From contig CM070588.1 in NCBI GenBank assembly GCA_036346355.1, forward strand, positions 1 through 64,000: DNA of 64,000 bases. Direction: 5' to 3'. The DNA comes from Rhipidocladum racemiflorum. Lineage: Eukaryota; Streptophyta; Magnoliopsida; Poales; Poaceae. The notes under the pieces are model-generated. The model did not search any database. It worked only from the letters and a program-made list of their open reading frames with translations, and had not been told where the DNA came from. This document shows positions 1 to 10,712 of this stretch, piece by piece (the first letter of the stretch is position 1; every line of letters begins with the position of its first letter). A program made the position numbers and the translations under genes.

Positions 1-3000
1 CTGAGCCTGAGGCCACAGGCCACAGGCCACTGGGCCACAGGCCACCTGAGCCACCAGGCCACTGAGCCACTGAGCCTCACTGGAGCCACTGAGCCCACAG
101 AGCCTAGGCCAGGCCTGAGCCACTGGGCCCTGGGCCTGGGCCACTGGGCCCAGGCCTGGGCCACTGGGCCTGGGCCACTGGGCCTGGGCCTGGGCCACTG
201 AGCCACTGGAGCCACAGGGCCTGGGCCTGGAGCCACAGGCCACTGGGCCACAGGCCACTGAGGCCACTGAGCCACTGGGCCACTGAGCCACTGGGCCACA
301 GGCCTGGGCCTGGGCCACTGGAGCCACAGGCCTGGGCCACTGAGCCACAGGCCACTGGGCCACTGGGCCACCACTGGGCCACTGAGCCACTGAGCCCACA
401 GGCCACTGAGGCCACTGAGCCACTGAGCCACTGAGCCACTGAGCCACTGGGCCTGGAGCCACTGAGCCTGGGCCACTGGGCCACTGAGCCACTGGGCCAC
501 TGGGCCACTGAGCCACTGGAGCCCTGGGCCTGGGCCACTGAGCCACTGGGCCACTGGGCCACTGGGCCACTGAGCCAGGCCACAGGCCTGGAGCCTGAGG
601 CCACTGGGCGCACTGAGCCACTGGCCTGGGCCACTGGAGCCACCTGGGCCTGGGCCTGGCCACAGGCCTGGAGTACTGGGCCACTGAGCCTGGAGCCCTG
701 GGCCACTGAGGCCACAGGCCACTGGGCCACAGGCCAGGCCTGGCACTGGGCCACTGGGCCACTGGAGCCACTGAGCCACTGGGCCACTGAGCCTAGGCCA
801 CTGAGCCACTGGGCCTGAGCCACTGAGGCCACTGGGCCACAGGCCACTGGGCCACTGAGCCTGGGCCTGAGCCTGAGCCTACTGGGCCACTGAGCCTGAG
901 CCACTGGGCCTGGGCCACTGGGCCACTGGGCCACTGGGCCTGAGCCACTGAGCCTAGGCCACTGGGCCACTGAGCCTAGGCCCTGGGCCACTGACCACAG
1001 GCCTGAGCCTGGGCCCTGAGCCACTGAGCCTGGGCTACTGGGCCTCAGGCCACTGAGCCACAGGCCACTGAGTACTGGGCCACTGGGCCTGAGGCCTGAC
1101 CTGGGCCACTGGGCCTGAGCCTGGGCCACTGGTACTGAGCCACAGGCCACTGGGCGGCCACAGGCCACTGGGCCACTGAGCCTGGGCCACTGGGCCACTG
1201 AGCCACTGAGCCACTGGGCCACTGAATGCTGGGCCACTGGGCCACTGACCTGAGCCTGGGCCACTGAGCCTGGAGCCACTGGGCCACTGGGCCACTGAGC
1301 CACTGGGCCACACTGCAGGCCTGGGCCACTGGGCCCTGAGGCCACTGGGCCACTGGGCCACTGAGCCACTGGGCCACAGGCCACTGGGCCACTGAGCCAC
1401 TGAGCCACTGAGCCTGAGCCACTGGGCCACTGAGCCACTGGGCCTGGGCCACAGGCCACTGGGCAGGCCTGGGCCTGGGCCACTGGGCCACTGAGCCTGG
1501 GCCACTGGGCCACAGGCCCTGAGCCTGAGCCACTGAGCCTGAGCCACTGAGCCTGGGCCTGAGGCCACAGGCCACTGAGGCCTGGGCACAGGCCACTGGG
1601 CCACTGAGCCTGGGCCTGGGCCACTGAGCCTGGGCCACTGGGCCTGGGCCACTGGGCCACTGAGCCAGGCCTGGGCCACTGGGCCACTGGGCCACTGGGC
1701 CACAGGCCTGGGCCACTGGGCCACTGGGCCAGGCCTGGGCCACTGGGCCTGGGCCACAGGCCTGGGCCACTGGAGCCACTGGGCCTGGGCCACTGGAGCC
1801 TGGGCCACAGGCCTGAGCCAGGCCTGGGCCACTGGGCCACTGAGCCACTGGGCCACTGGGCCTGGGCCACTGAGGCCTGGACTGGGCCACTGGGCCACAG
1901 GCCACTGAGGCCACTGACTGGGCCACAGGCCTGGGCCTGGGCCTGGGCCTGGGCCACTGGGCCTGGGTACTGGGCCTGGGCCACTGAGCCTGAGCCACTG
2001 ACCACTGGGCCACTGGAGGCCTGGGCCACTGGGCCCTGGGCCACTGGTACTGAGCCACTGGCCACTGGGCCTGAGGCCTGAGGCCACTGAGCCTGGAGCC
2101 ACTGGGCCACAGGCCAGGCCTGGGCCTGAGCCCTGGGCCACTGGGCCACTGGGCCACTGAGCCACTGGGCCACTGGGCCACTGGGCCACTGGGCCACTGG
2201 GCCTGGGCCACTGGGCCACTGGGCCACTGGGCCCTGAGCCTGGGCCTGAGCCTGGGCCACTGAGCCACTGGGCCACTGGGCCACAGGCCTGAGCCACAGG
2301 CCTGGGCCACTGGGCCACTGGGCCTGGGCCACTGGGCCTGGGCCTGAGGCCACTGGGCCTAGGCCACAGGCCTGACTGGGCCCTGGGCCACAGGCCTGGG
2401 CCACTGGGCCTGGGCCACTGGGCCCTGAGCCTGGGCCACAGGCCACTGGGCCTGGGCCTGAGGCCACTGGGCCACTGGGCCACAGGCCACTGGGCCCTGA
2501 GCCTGGGCCACAGGCCACTGGGCCTGGGCCACTGGGCCACTGGGCCACTGAGCCTACTGGGCCACTGAGCCACACAGGCCTGAGCCTGGGCCTAAACCAC
2601 CCTGAGCCTAAACCACAAACCACTGAGCCACTGAGCCTAGGCCACTGAAACCCTGAGCCACTAAACCACTAAACCTGAGCCACTGAGCCACTGAGCCACC
2701 CACAAGCCACTGAGCCTAGACCCCAAACCAGGCCACTAAACCTAGGACCCCAGACCCCAGACCCCAGACCCCAGACTGAGCCCAGACCCCAGGCCAGACC
2801 CCCCAGACCCCACAGGCCCCCCAGACCAGACCTGAGCCTGAGCCACCCAGGCCACAGGCCACACTGAGCCACTGAGCCTAGGCCACAGGCCTGAGCCTAG
2901 GCCTGAAGCCACTAAAGGCCACTGAGCCACAGGCCTAGGCCTGAGCCACTGAGCCACTGAGCCACAGGCCTGGGCCTGAGCCACAAGGCCTGGGCCACTG

Positions 3001-3960
3001 GAGCCACAGGCCACAGGCCTGAGCCACTGAGCCTGAGCCACTGAGCCTGAGGCCTGGGCCACAGGCCACTGGGCCACTGAGCCTGAGCCACTGAGCCTGA
3101 GCCTGGGCCACTGGGCCACTGGGCCTGAGCCACAGGCCTGGGCCTGGTGCCAGGCCCTGGGCCACTGGGCCTGAGCCACAGGCCTGGGCCACTGGGCCTG
3201 GGCCACTGGGCCACTGGGCCCTAGGCCTGGGCCTGGGCCTGGGCCAAGGCCACTAGGCCTGGGCCTGGGCGCAGGCCACTGAGCCACTCAGGCCACTGGG
3301 CCCTGAGGCCACTGGAGCCACTGAGCCACTGAGCCTGAGCCACTGGGCCACTGGGCCACAGGCCTGAGCCACTGAGCCACAGGCCACTGGGCCACTGGGC
3401 CACTGGGCCACTGGGGCCACTGGGCCTGACCTGGGCCTGGAGCCACAGGCCACTGGGCCACTGAGCCACAGGCCACTGGAGGCCACTGGGCCACTGAGCC
3501 TGACCTGAGCCACAGGCCACAGGCCACACAGGCCACTGAGCCTGAGCCACTGAGGCCACTGAGCCTGGGCCACTGAGCCACTGGGCCACTGAGGCCACTG
3601 AAGCCACTAGACCACTGAGCCACAGGCCTGGGCCACTGAGCCTGGGCCTAGGCCACTGAGCCACCAGGCCTGGGCCACTGAGCCTGAGCCTGAGCCACAA
3701 GGCCACTGAGCCACTAGGCCTGGGCCCACAGGCCTGGGCCACAAGGCCACTGGGCCTGGGCCACTGAGCCACTGGGCCACTGAGCCACAGGCCACAAACC
3801 ACAAACCTGAGCCACTGGGCCTAAGCCTGGGCCCACTGGGCCACTGAACCTGGCCTAGGCCACAAACCTGAGCCTGAGCCACTGAAACCACAGGCCTAAC
3901 CACAAGGCCACTGAAGCCACAAAGGCCTAAACAGGCCTAACCTGACACTGGGCCACAGGC
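1..3960. repeat. GC-rich degenerate array of 8-bp and 6-bp units at the chromosome-end side
   Basis: Almost the whole stretch is built from GGGCCACT or GAGCCACT (8 bp), GGCCACAG (8 bp) and GGGCCT or GAGCCT (6 bp) in irregular order. From about 2590 onward AAACC-containing units such as GCCTAAACCAC are mixed in, grading into true telomeric repeats near 3960. The 8-bp unit contains no stop codon in several frames, which explains long but meaningless reading frames with an eight-residue period on the minus strand. It may be a telomere-variant or subtelomeric satellite, or systematic long-read miscalling of CCCTAAA repeats. The array itself is seen directly; its nature is inference. Confidence 0.9.
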
Positions 3961-4135
3961 CCAGACCACAGGGCCCAACCCAAACCCAAAACCCAAAACC
4001 CTAAACCCCAAACCCCAAACCCCAAACCCCAAACCCCAAACCCCAAACCCCAAACCCCAAACCCAAAAACCCTAAAACCCAAAAACCCTAAACCCTAAAA
4101 CCCTAAACCTAAACCCTAAACCCTAAACCTAAACA
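3961..4135 (+). repeat. Degenerate plant telomeric repeat block
   Basis: Units are CCCTAAA (Arabidopsis-type plant telomere) with variants CCCAAA, CCCCAAA and CCTAAA. The CCCCAAA variant forms a homogeneous run at about 4006-4063, while canonical CCCTAAA units are commonest at 4086-4131. The C-rich strand reads 5' to 3' on the plus strand, the orientation expected for the left end of a chromosome. Canonical units sit on the internal side, next to the chloroplast fragment, and the deviant GC-rich array sits outside. Confidence 0.9.
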
Positions 4136-4453
4136 AGCATACCATATCTCAACGGATTGGCGTAATTTTTCTACCGCGTGTACAGCCCCATAATAATATT
4201 GTTTCTCCAAAAGAAAACTCTGTTGTTCCGCGTCTTGGACTAACCATCCCTTAGAGGGTATTGTTAAAAGATCCTCGATTCCTAATGAAATCGATGTAGT
4301 AGTGGCTTGATGAAAGCCCAGAGTCTTTATTTGATCCAGTATATGGGATGTATATCCCATTCCGAAATGATCTATTAATCTGCTAATAAGTCGTTTCATA
4401 GCAGTTCCGTCTATCTCTTTATTATGAAAGACCAGATTGGCCCGTTCCGCCAT
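4136..4453 (-). pseudogene. rpoC2: Nuclear insertion of chloroplast DNA: N-terminal fragment of rpoC2
   Basis: The frame begins at an ATG (4453) and encodes about 106 residues that I recognise as the N-terminus of the plastid-encoded RNA polymerase beta'' subunit, beginning MAERANLVFHNK. Further recognisable segments are SRLIDHFGMGYTSHILDQ and IPSKGWLVQDAEQQS. The form is that of grasses. The full protein is well over 1,000 residues, so this is a nuclear plastid DNA fragment (NUPT), not a working gene. Homology stops after the residues EIWYA, exactly where telomeric repeats begin, and the frame then runs into repeat sequence. The lack of frame damage suggests recent transfer. It has no nuclear function that I can support. 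Confidence 0.92.
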
Positions 4454-4457
4454 ACAT

Positions 4458-4519
4458 AATATTAGCTAGGAACTATTAGCAGCTAATAGTTAGCTTGCTA
4501 ATAGTTCCTAGCTAATATT
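4458..4519. repeat. Perfect inverted repeat, 23-bp arms
   Basis: Arms at 4458-4480 and 4497-4519 are exact reverse complements (left arm begins AATATTAGCTAGGAAC) around a 16-bp spacer that is itself rich in AGCTAATAGTTAGCT. It lies 5 bp beyond the rpoC2 start codon. It could be a small foldback element or one end of a MITE; no second copy is seen in the window. Confidence 0.85.
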
Positions 4520-5045
4520 AGCTACCCAACTATTAGCTGGAGGTATTCTGGACAATATATCAATCTGTAGACAAACGAACACATCATTTTGATTTTCAGA
4601 TGAGGAAAGGATCTATCTTACAATGGTTCAAGCAATTAATTTTGTGATCTCTGCAAAAATCTTTCACCCACAAGGATTATAAAAATAAAGGATGCAGATC
4701 TTACTGCCCTAAAGCGAGATCACAAAAAAGATTTGGTGAGGTTTGTCTTTTTAACCGTATTTTATGTTGGCTGGGTGTGTTGTACTGTCGTGAAGAGAGC
4801 AACGCATCTTCATGTGTTCCATACTTGTAGCATGCCCCCTTGTAGGCCTCGATCTGATCATGGCGCTCAGGCCATGTTGTGTACACCCATGCTCAGCACC
4901 TTGCCATCAAAGACAGTTCTTTGCTTCTTGTTGCTTCAATAGAACTTAAGTTGGAGGTTACTCCTTGAGAATTAATGGCACCATTGTGTACTAGAAACCT
5001 AGAATGGCTAGTGGTAGGTGTTTACGTTTGGTCTAGCTTTAGCTG
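4520..5045. other. Intergenic, nothing recognised
   Basis: Mixed-composition sequence with only short frames (a 61-codon minus-strand frame at 4701-4886 and overlapping plus-strand frames). None resembles a family I know. Confidence 0.5.
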
Positions 5046-5047
5046 TA

Positions 5048-5308
5048 CTTCCTCCGTTTAAAGTTTATAAAATATATATTTTAAATGGTGTTATACACAA
5101 ATATAACATACATTTCATATTCTAATACAAAATTAATATAATGCTTCATCTATACCCCTAATAAATAGTATCTAACTTTAATTTATATTCTCTACATGTA
5201 TACATTAAATATTATACTTAAATATAATAATTAGAAGTAGTCTAGATATTATCAATATCTAAGTCTATGTATCATGAGAAAATGCGTAACAAATTTAGAT
5301 GGAGAGAG
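5048..5308. mobile_element. Stowaway-like (Tc1/mariner) MITE
   Basis: An AT-rich 261-bp interval opens with CTTCCTCCGTTTAAA and closes with a partly matching inverted end (TAGATGGAGAGAG), flanked by TA at 5046-5047 and 5309-5310. The CTCCCTCCGTT-type end and TA target duplication are typical of grass Stowaway elements. No coding capacity. Confidence 0.6.
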
Positions 5309-5937
5309 TAACATATCTGTATTCTATCGCGAGAGCGATGGAGTACTGCACATCATCCGTCTGATTGCCTTATTGCTAGGCAGAAATTTTACAGTGTATT
5401 ATACTAATAGTATATAATATGCAGTAAAAATTAAATTTAATTATTGATTTGTCTAGTTTCATGGCTCGAAACTAGATGGAATATTGACCACAAGGCTCAA
5501 AGCTAGATGATTAAATATACTCAGAGCATTGTCATGTAGCACAACGGATTTCTAACAACAGCAAATCAACTGACAAGACAACTACAAAGTTAATCAAGCT
5601 AAACAGACATTTCTGAAGGACAACAAATATAGGCATTCCTCACAAACGTTTAGGATTGCCACACCCCCGACTTTATCTGCAGGAACAGTTTGAATATGTT
5701 TTGATTTGGCAAGCACACAATCGTCGCCGATACTCTAAATGGGCGAGCTCTCCATAGTCCATACCGTAGGAGAGGACAGACGGCGGTAAATAACAAATTT
5801 TTTTGGAACTTACGTGCTTTACGCATATGTGGTCATCTCTCATTTAGAGTGAATGTTATGGAACTAAACATGTCTTGCCCAAGTTGTCACAAAATTGCAC
5901 TTTTAGGTAACGCTTTTTAAAAAAACACACACACATT
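5309..5937. other. Intergenic, nothing recognised
   Basis: AT-rich, no credible coding frame, no repeat shared with the rest of the window that I can see. Confidence 0.5.
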
Positions 5938-5961
5938 CTTTGGTCCATCCAACTTTCCTTT

Positions 5962-6113
5962 GCATGGACAATGGGGCATATTTAGTAGTTTTCGCATATA
6001 ATCTACTAATGATTGCTAGGCGTCTAATAGAATGGAGTAGTTGACATAGCTACAACTTGTAGACACCTTTATTGGACCATTACATACTACTAAATATGCC
6101 CCATTGTCCATGC
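5962..6113. mobile_element. 152-bp MITE with 27-bp terminal inverted repeats (copy 1)
   Basis: Positions 5962-5988 (starting GCATGGACAATGGGGCATAT) and 6087-6113 (ending TGCCCCATTGTCCATGC) are perfect 27-bp inverted repeats around a 98-bp core. A second, less complete copy lies at 8048-8200, and a third fragment (GGCGTCTAATAGAATG) recurs at about 6130. Superfamily not assigned. Confidence 0.8.
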
Positions 6114-8047
6114 TTAAATGTGGCCATTGCTTGGCGTCTAATAGAATGTAGTAGTTTACATATCTACTAACCATTGCTTGGTGCTAGGTTACTGAATGAT
6201 CTATAAATGCTTAAATGTGGGATGGTGACAGTGGCCTTATAGAAGTTCATTTGCATGGTAGATGATAACGTGATGCTACGCTACTGATTGCTTCTCTGAA
6301 TACTTAATTGAACATGACGCCAGCCTGCCAGGGTATGGAATTCGATTGCCTCCTTATTTTTGTTCTGGTATGTGATGTGCTGGGATGGTCTGATTTACTA
6401 TCCCCTATACTGATTTACTGTGGTATAAAACACATTTAGCAGATGATGCGCGAGTTGATGCTAAGTTGCTTTACTGAGTTCTTTGCATAGCGATTGATGA
6501 AATGATGCTATGTTATGGGCTGTTTCCCTGAATGTTTAATTAAACATGGTGACAGTGGCTTAGAATAAATTGTTGCATGGTACATGATATTGATTTGATG
6601 CCATGCTAGAGGGTTTTGCTGCCTCTTCTTGGTCTGTGATGCATCTCTTAATTGATCTATTGCAAGTTGGATGGCCTCTATTTCCTACTGTCAATGCGCC
6701 GGGGGAGCATGTTTGGCTAGGGAAAAGTGTTGCAAACCTTGCTATGTTTCATCCCTAAACACTGAGGCCAAGATCTCCTAATTTTCTACTATCTATTCTT
6801 ACTCGTAACTCTTTTTTATCTCTACTGTCTATTCTATTTCGATTTCCATACTTTTGTTCTTATTTCCATTCTTACTACTTATGAGATGCTACTCTACTGG
6901 GGTTGGTTTGATGGGGACTTACTTGGATATGGCCTGAAGTAAGAACTGGAGATGTGAGGGAGATTGGTTGTGCTGCTTAGGGTTGGATCTCCTTCCTCCC
7001 CTTCCGGTTCCTAGTCGCTCCTGCTCCTGGGCTTGGTCGCCTTGTTCCTGTCGATCCTTGTTCTTGGCTTCTGGAGCTTTAGCCGAAGGTGTTGTTTGGG
7101 GCCTTTAGGATATGGCCTGGGGATGGTTTCCTGGGAAATCTTCCTGGTGCTCCCTCCTAGCTTCTGGATTGACTCTCCTTGCTCCTTGCGGTTGCTCCTG
7201 GGATTTGGCTGCTTGTTGCTTCTTCTAATGGGGATGTGCTGGTGGCTGGCTTGGTTTGGCTTGCTCTCTGTCCTTTGGTTGGCGTTGCCCTGGACAGGGT
7301 ATTTGTGTGGCTTGGTTTGGTGCTTTCTGGAAATGGTCGTGCTGTCCCCTTTGCACAGTAACTGAACTCTATCCCTTTTTCACTGTCATGTTTTACTGTG
7401 TGGCCTTCTACTGCCTTGCTGGGGTAAATTTGATTTCTATGGTTTGCTATGCTTCGGTTGAAGCCTGGAAGAAGTTGTGCTGTCCCTTAAGCACAGTGAC
7501 TTTGGTTCTATCCTTTAAGCCGTGTGGTTTTTACTGTTTGGCTGGGATGAACTAGTTTCTATTGCGCGATAATTTCAATACATGTGTTTATGGTCTACAC
7601 AGGTTTGTACAACTGCCGAATGATGCAACTATTGGTCGCTTGAGGGACCAGATTAGCCCCCGGATGATCTAGGATACCTCAATTAGCGATAATCAATTAT
7701 AATTTAGCTGACGGCGGTTCCTAACTCAACCTTTTCTATTTCCATTTATTTGATTGACATTATTCTAGTGCACTGTTGTCTTTCTATAATGCAGGTCATG
7801 CAGATGAAGACGAAGATCATTAGATTAGAATTTTATACTTTGTAATCTTGTACAATTTAATTGTAATTAGTTGATTGAATTTTGTAACTGAGACTTTTAT
7901 TGTTTCCTAATTCCATATTTGCAATTGCTTTGCCAATTCATAATGTAATGTTTCATGTACGTTAATAAAGTTTTTTTTGAACTGTTTTTGTTTAATTCTT
8001 CTCCTAATTCCATTGTTAACTGTTAATTGATTGTGCGGGATATTTCA
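6114..8047. other. Long non-coding stretch with a possible 3' exon remnant
   Basis: No convincing gene. A T-rich, intron-like region runs from 6950 to 7560. At 7601-7673, after a CACAG acceptor-like site, a short frame reads QLPNDATIGRLRDQISPRM and ends at TAG. It is followed at 7797 by another acceptor-like TGCAG and by sequence with 3'-UTR character up to about 7930. The RDQI..M ending is reminiscent of plant PIF/Harbinger nuclease C-termini, but the match is too short to assign. Confidence 0.3.
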
Positions 8048-8200
8048 CTTTGGTCCATCCAACTTTCCTTTGGAGGGACAATGGGGCATATTTAGTGGTT
8101 TTCGCATATAATCTACTAATGATTGCTAGGCGTCTAATAGAATGGAGTAGTTAACATAGCTACAACTTGTAGACACCTTTATTGGACCATTACATACTAC
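8048..8200. mobile_element. Second, truncated copy of the 5.9-kb MITE
   Basis: 153 bp match 5938-6090 with few differences, including the flanking CTTTGGTCCATCC and the internal segment GATTGCTAGGCGTCTAATAG. The match stops at TACATACTAC, so the right inverted repeat is missing; sequence continues into ACTGAGGGTC. Confidence 0.8.
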
Positions 8201-8532
8201 ACTGAGGGTCGTACGGTATGTAGTGGTGTGGTTTTCCCTTTTTATATGCTTCTGAATATGATTTTAGTTTTCTTTGTTTTATATGTACCGTACTTAAAGA
8301 GCAAGGTTCAAAGCAGAGTAAGAGTTTTTCCAAGACAAATTGTGCTTTAACCATATTGATCCCATGTTTAAAAATTTACATTGCTTTAAACTATTACATG
8401 CTAAATCAAATTAAAAATGGTTTCTCAGCGTATAAAATAAGTGCCAATATGAAACTGTTAAAAATGCTTAAAAATGTCAATAATAAATAGTAACATAATA
8501 CTTGAAAAGTTATAGTTCTGCAGCAAACTTAC
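8201..8532. other. Intergenic, nothing recognised
   Basis: AT-rich sequence with no coding frame of note, immediately downstream (minus-strand sense) of the aspartic protease remnant. Confidence 0.5.
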
Positions 8533-9670
8533 GTCTAATTGTAGTCAGTTTTGTGCTCTTGACGATTGCCAAGCAATAAATATACTCATGTTGCTGCAAA
8601 TATCAAGCAAAAAATGGTTATATGAATGGGATCCTCGTATAAGAAATTACGTAATTACAAGAATGAGGCTCGCAATACCTGAATGGACATAACCTGCATT
8701 GGATTAATAACAGGGAACAAACTTGCACATACTATTCTGAGACTTATAACAGTAGTATGAATCTTTGCCTCACACGAGCTGTATAAGTTAACCTTGGTCA
8801 TTTATCACGGAGATGCAAAAACATACAATGATACAAATAAAAGGCCTAGCAAAACATATTTCCAACACAAAATAACCTCAGATTGTAGCATTCAAAAAGA
8901 GTTCTTGAGTCAGTGGTATGACAATTTGCTAGAACTTGTGTATGAAACTGTAAAGGAGAGAATAACTATGACGCGAAATCTCCCCATCTAGATGAAAGAT
9001 CATACGTTTCAGATTGCTTACTTACACTCATGTTATATATGTGTAAGCTGGGTCTGCCAACTACGTGAGGGCGTTCCTATGTCAAAAATAGTACTAAAAG
9101 TTCATTTGGCTACTACAAACAGTAATCCCAGGGACAGTGATTGTGTATGTGCGACTGGAAAACAAGAAATTACACCATACAAACCAAATTAACAGGTGGC
9201 AGACAGTAATGGACAATAAAAAAGAACAGAGTACATAATTGCAAGAAAATGAGCAAAATATGCTCACTATTGCTGCTTGATGTCAAGTGGTGTCTCCTCT
9301 TGGTCCAAGCTGCCTTTGTCTCCATAGCTAATTCTCCCAAAACCATCACAGCCAAAACATATTGAGAAGGAATCAGATGTCAAACCTTTCCGCTATCATA
9401 TCTATCCCAAGTCCAAACAGACCGTTTGGAGCAGCAGAGTCTGAAAATGATCCAGTCCGCACCTGATGAATGAAATAGTGCAAAGTTTATCAGAACACTG
9501 GATAGAATATTTTCATCTAATTAGATTCAGATTAAAAATTACCCAAACAGTATTTGCGCCTTTAGAATTTGAGGATGGACATCTTCTGTTGGTAGGTAAA
9601 GATCATCCGAATAGAAATCCAGAAGATGATGTGCCTGCAGAGACATACACCATCTTGTATGGACATATTA
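8533..9670 (-). pseudogene. Aspartic protease (A1, pepsin-like, plant APF1-type) gene fragment
   Basis: Three exon remnants are visible in order on the minus strand. Exon 9544-9670 carries SAGTSSSGFL, then, after a one-base frame break, DDLYLPTEDVHPQIL. Exon 9268-9462 carries GSFSDSAAPNGLFGLG and, in another frame, GFGRISYGDKGSLDQEETPL. Exon 8533-8593 carries YCLAIVKSTKL. These match, in the right order, the middle and C-terminal parts of plant membrane-associated aspartic proteases of the APF1 kind (At2g17760-like). Splice sites are still recognisable (CAG before 9462 and 8593; GTAAG after 8533). Part of the second exon is deleted, and neither catalytic DTG/DSG motif is seen. Frame breaks make it a pseudogene. 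Family assignment is from recalled similarity. Confidence 0.7.
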
Positions 9671-10136
9671 TGATGTTGTACAGCATTCTTTTCTATTATC
9701 ACAGGTCACTGTTGCAAGAAACTGTTTGGCTTGTTGATGTAAAAAGAAGCCTGAAATTTAGATAGTTAGCAAACTATAAGTAGAAATAACCAGAACTTTC
9801 AAAGAGATAACATACATACAGCAAGATTCCAATAGAAAACTTGTTTGACTTGGGCACATTTATTTCCAGATCAGCAGCAGTAGTTGTGTGAGAGAAAATA
9901 GGATGCAAGAAAAACTTGTTTCTGATACACATGTGTGCAAAGAAGAGGCTACAAAGAAGGGAAAATAAAATAAAATAAAATCTCAGGTGCATCAGGACTA
10001 TCCATACATGGACAACAATTTGGTCAAGTAATTGTTTCAACGATCGGCAAAATAGGAATATAGTGCAAGTAAAATAAGAAGTCATGTAAAAAAGACAAAG
10101 AATTTGCACTGACATCCTCCTCTTCAATCGGAGAAG
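9671..10136. other. Intronic or intergenic sequence, nothing firm
   Basis: AT-rich, with a long minus-strand open stretch (9774-10184) that is lysine- and phenylalanine-rich and resembles translated intron rather than protein. Poly-purine AAAATAAAATAAAAT occurs near 9963. Confidence 0.4.
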
Positions 10137-10707
10137 GAGCAGCGGAGTCCTGATCCACGCTCGCCAATGGTGCTCCTCAGCCATGACTTGAGATCAGCCG
10201 TCTTGTCGAGGAGCCGATCGATTACGCCTGATAGGATTTCGTTGGCTTCACGGACCTCAACTGCGGACTCGATCCTCGAAGGTGTTTGTTCTTTGGGGTG
10301 CTGACAGGAAAAGTGATTCAGCACTAATACAATACGAAAACGAAAGGATTTAGAAGCAACGTACCTTGTGGGGTGACCATGTCTTCCGCCTGATCACCAC
10401 TTGGTGCGGTTGCTCCGATCGATTTCCTCATCAGGTGCCACGGGCGGATTCGGGATGGAGATGCCGGGAAGCTCCTCACGGCCGGGGCAGCTCAGAGTAA
10501 ATCGGACTCGATATAGCTGGGAGGATTTTAAGCCCTATGAAATGCCACCTTCTTAACAATTCCCCGCGGCCTCGGAGGGTCGACCAGACCTTGGGCGTGG
10601 TAGGAGCACCTTCGGCTTGTTCGTCGCCTCTTGAACGCGCTAGATAGCCGCAGTGGGGTAGGAAGGATCCCCACACTGTCGAGCTCTGTCATGTTTTCCC
10701 CTGCCAT
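10137..10707 (-). pseudogene. Possible multi-exon gene remnant of unknown function
   Basis: An ATG at 10707 opens a 59-codon frame (MAGENMTELDSVGILPTP..., ending at TAA 10528), basic and arginine-rich. Further down, a plant-like donor (AAG followed by GTACGTT near 10365) and an acceptor (CCTGTCAG near 10310) bracket an exon-like stretch to about 10137. That stretch encodes EVREANEILSGVIDRLLDK and ends in TGA. The pieces do not join in one frame by any splice I can find, so this is a decayed gene or chance coding. I do not recognise the family. The GC content is higher than in the flanks. Confidence 0.3.
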
Positions 10708-10712
10708 TACGC

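Noticed and set aside
104..2623. Very long minus-strand open frame (839 codons) with VAQWPSGP repeats, and overlapping frames up to 512 codons
   Set aside because: It is the translation of an 8-bp repeat with no stop codons; the same eight-residue period appears in several frames. No start context, domain or amino-acid composition of a real protein.
4109..4135. Extension of the rpoC2 frame beyond EIWYA (CLGLGFRV)
   Set aside because: These residues are translated telomeric repeats, not rpoC2.
7033..7555. Three overlapping plus-strand frames rich in Leu, Trp and Cys
   Set aside because: T/G-rich intron-like sequence; hydrophobic composition follows from base composition and no domain is visible.
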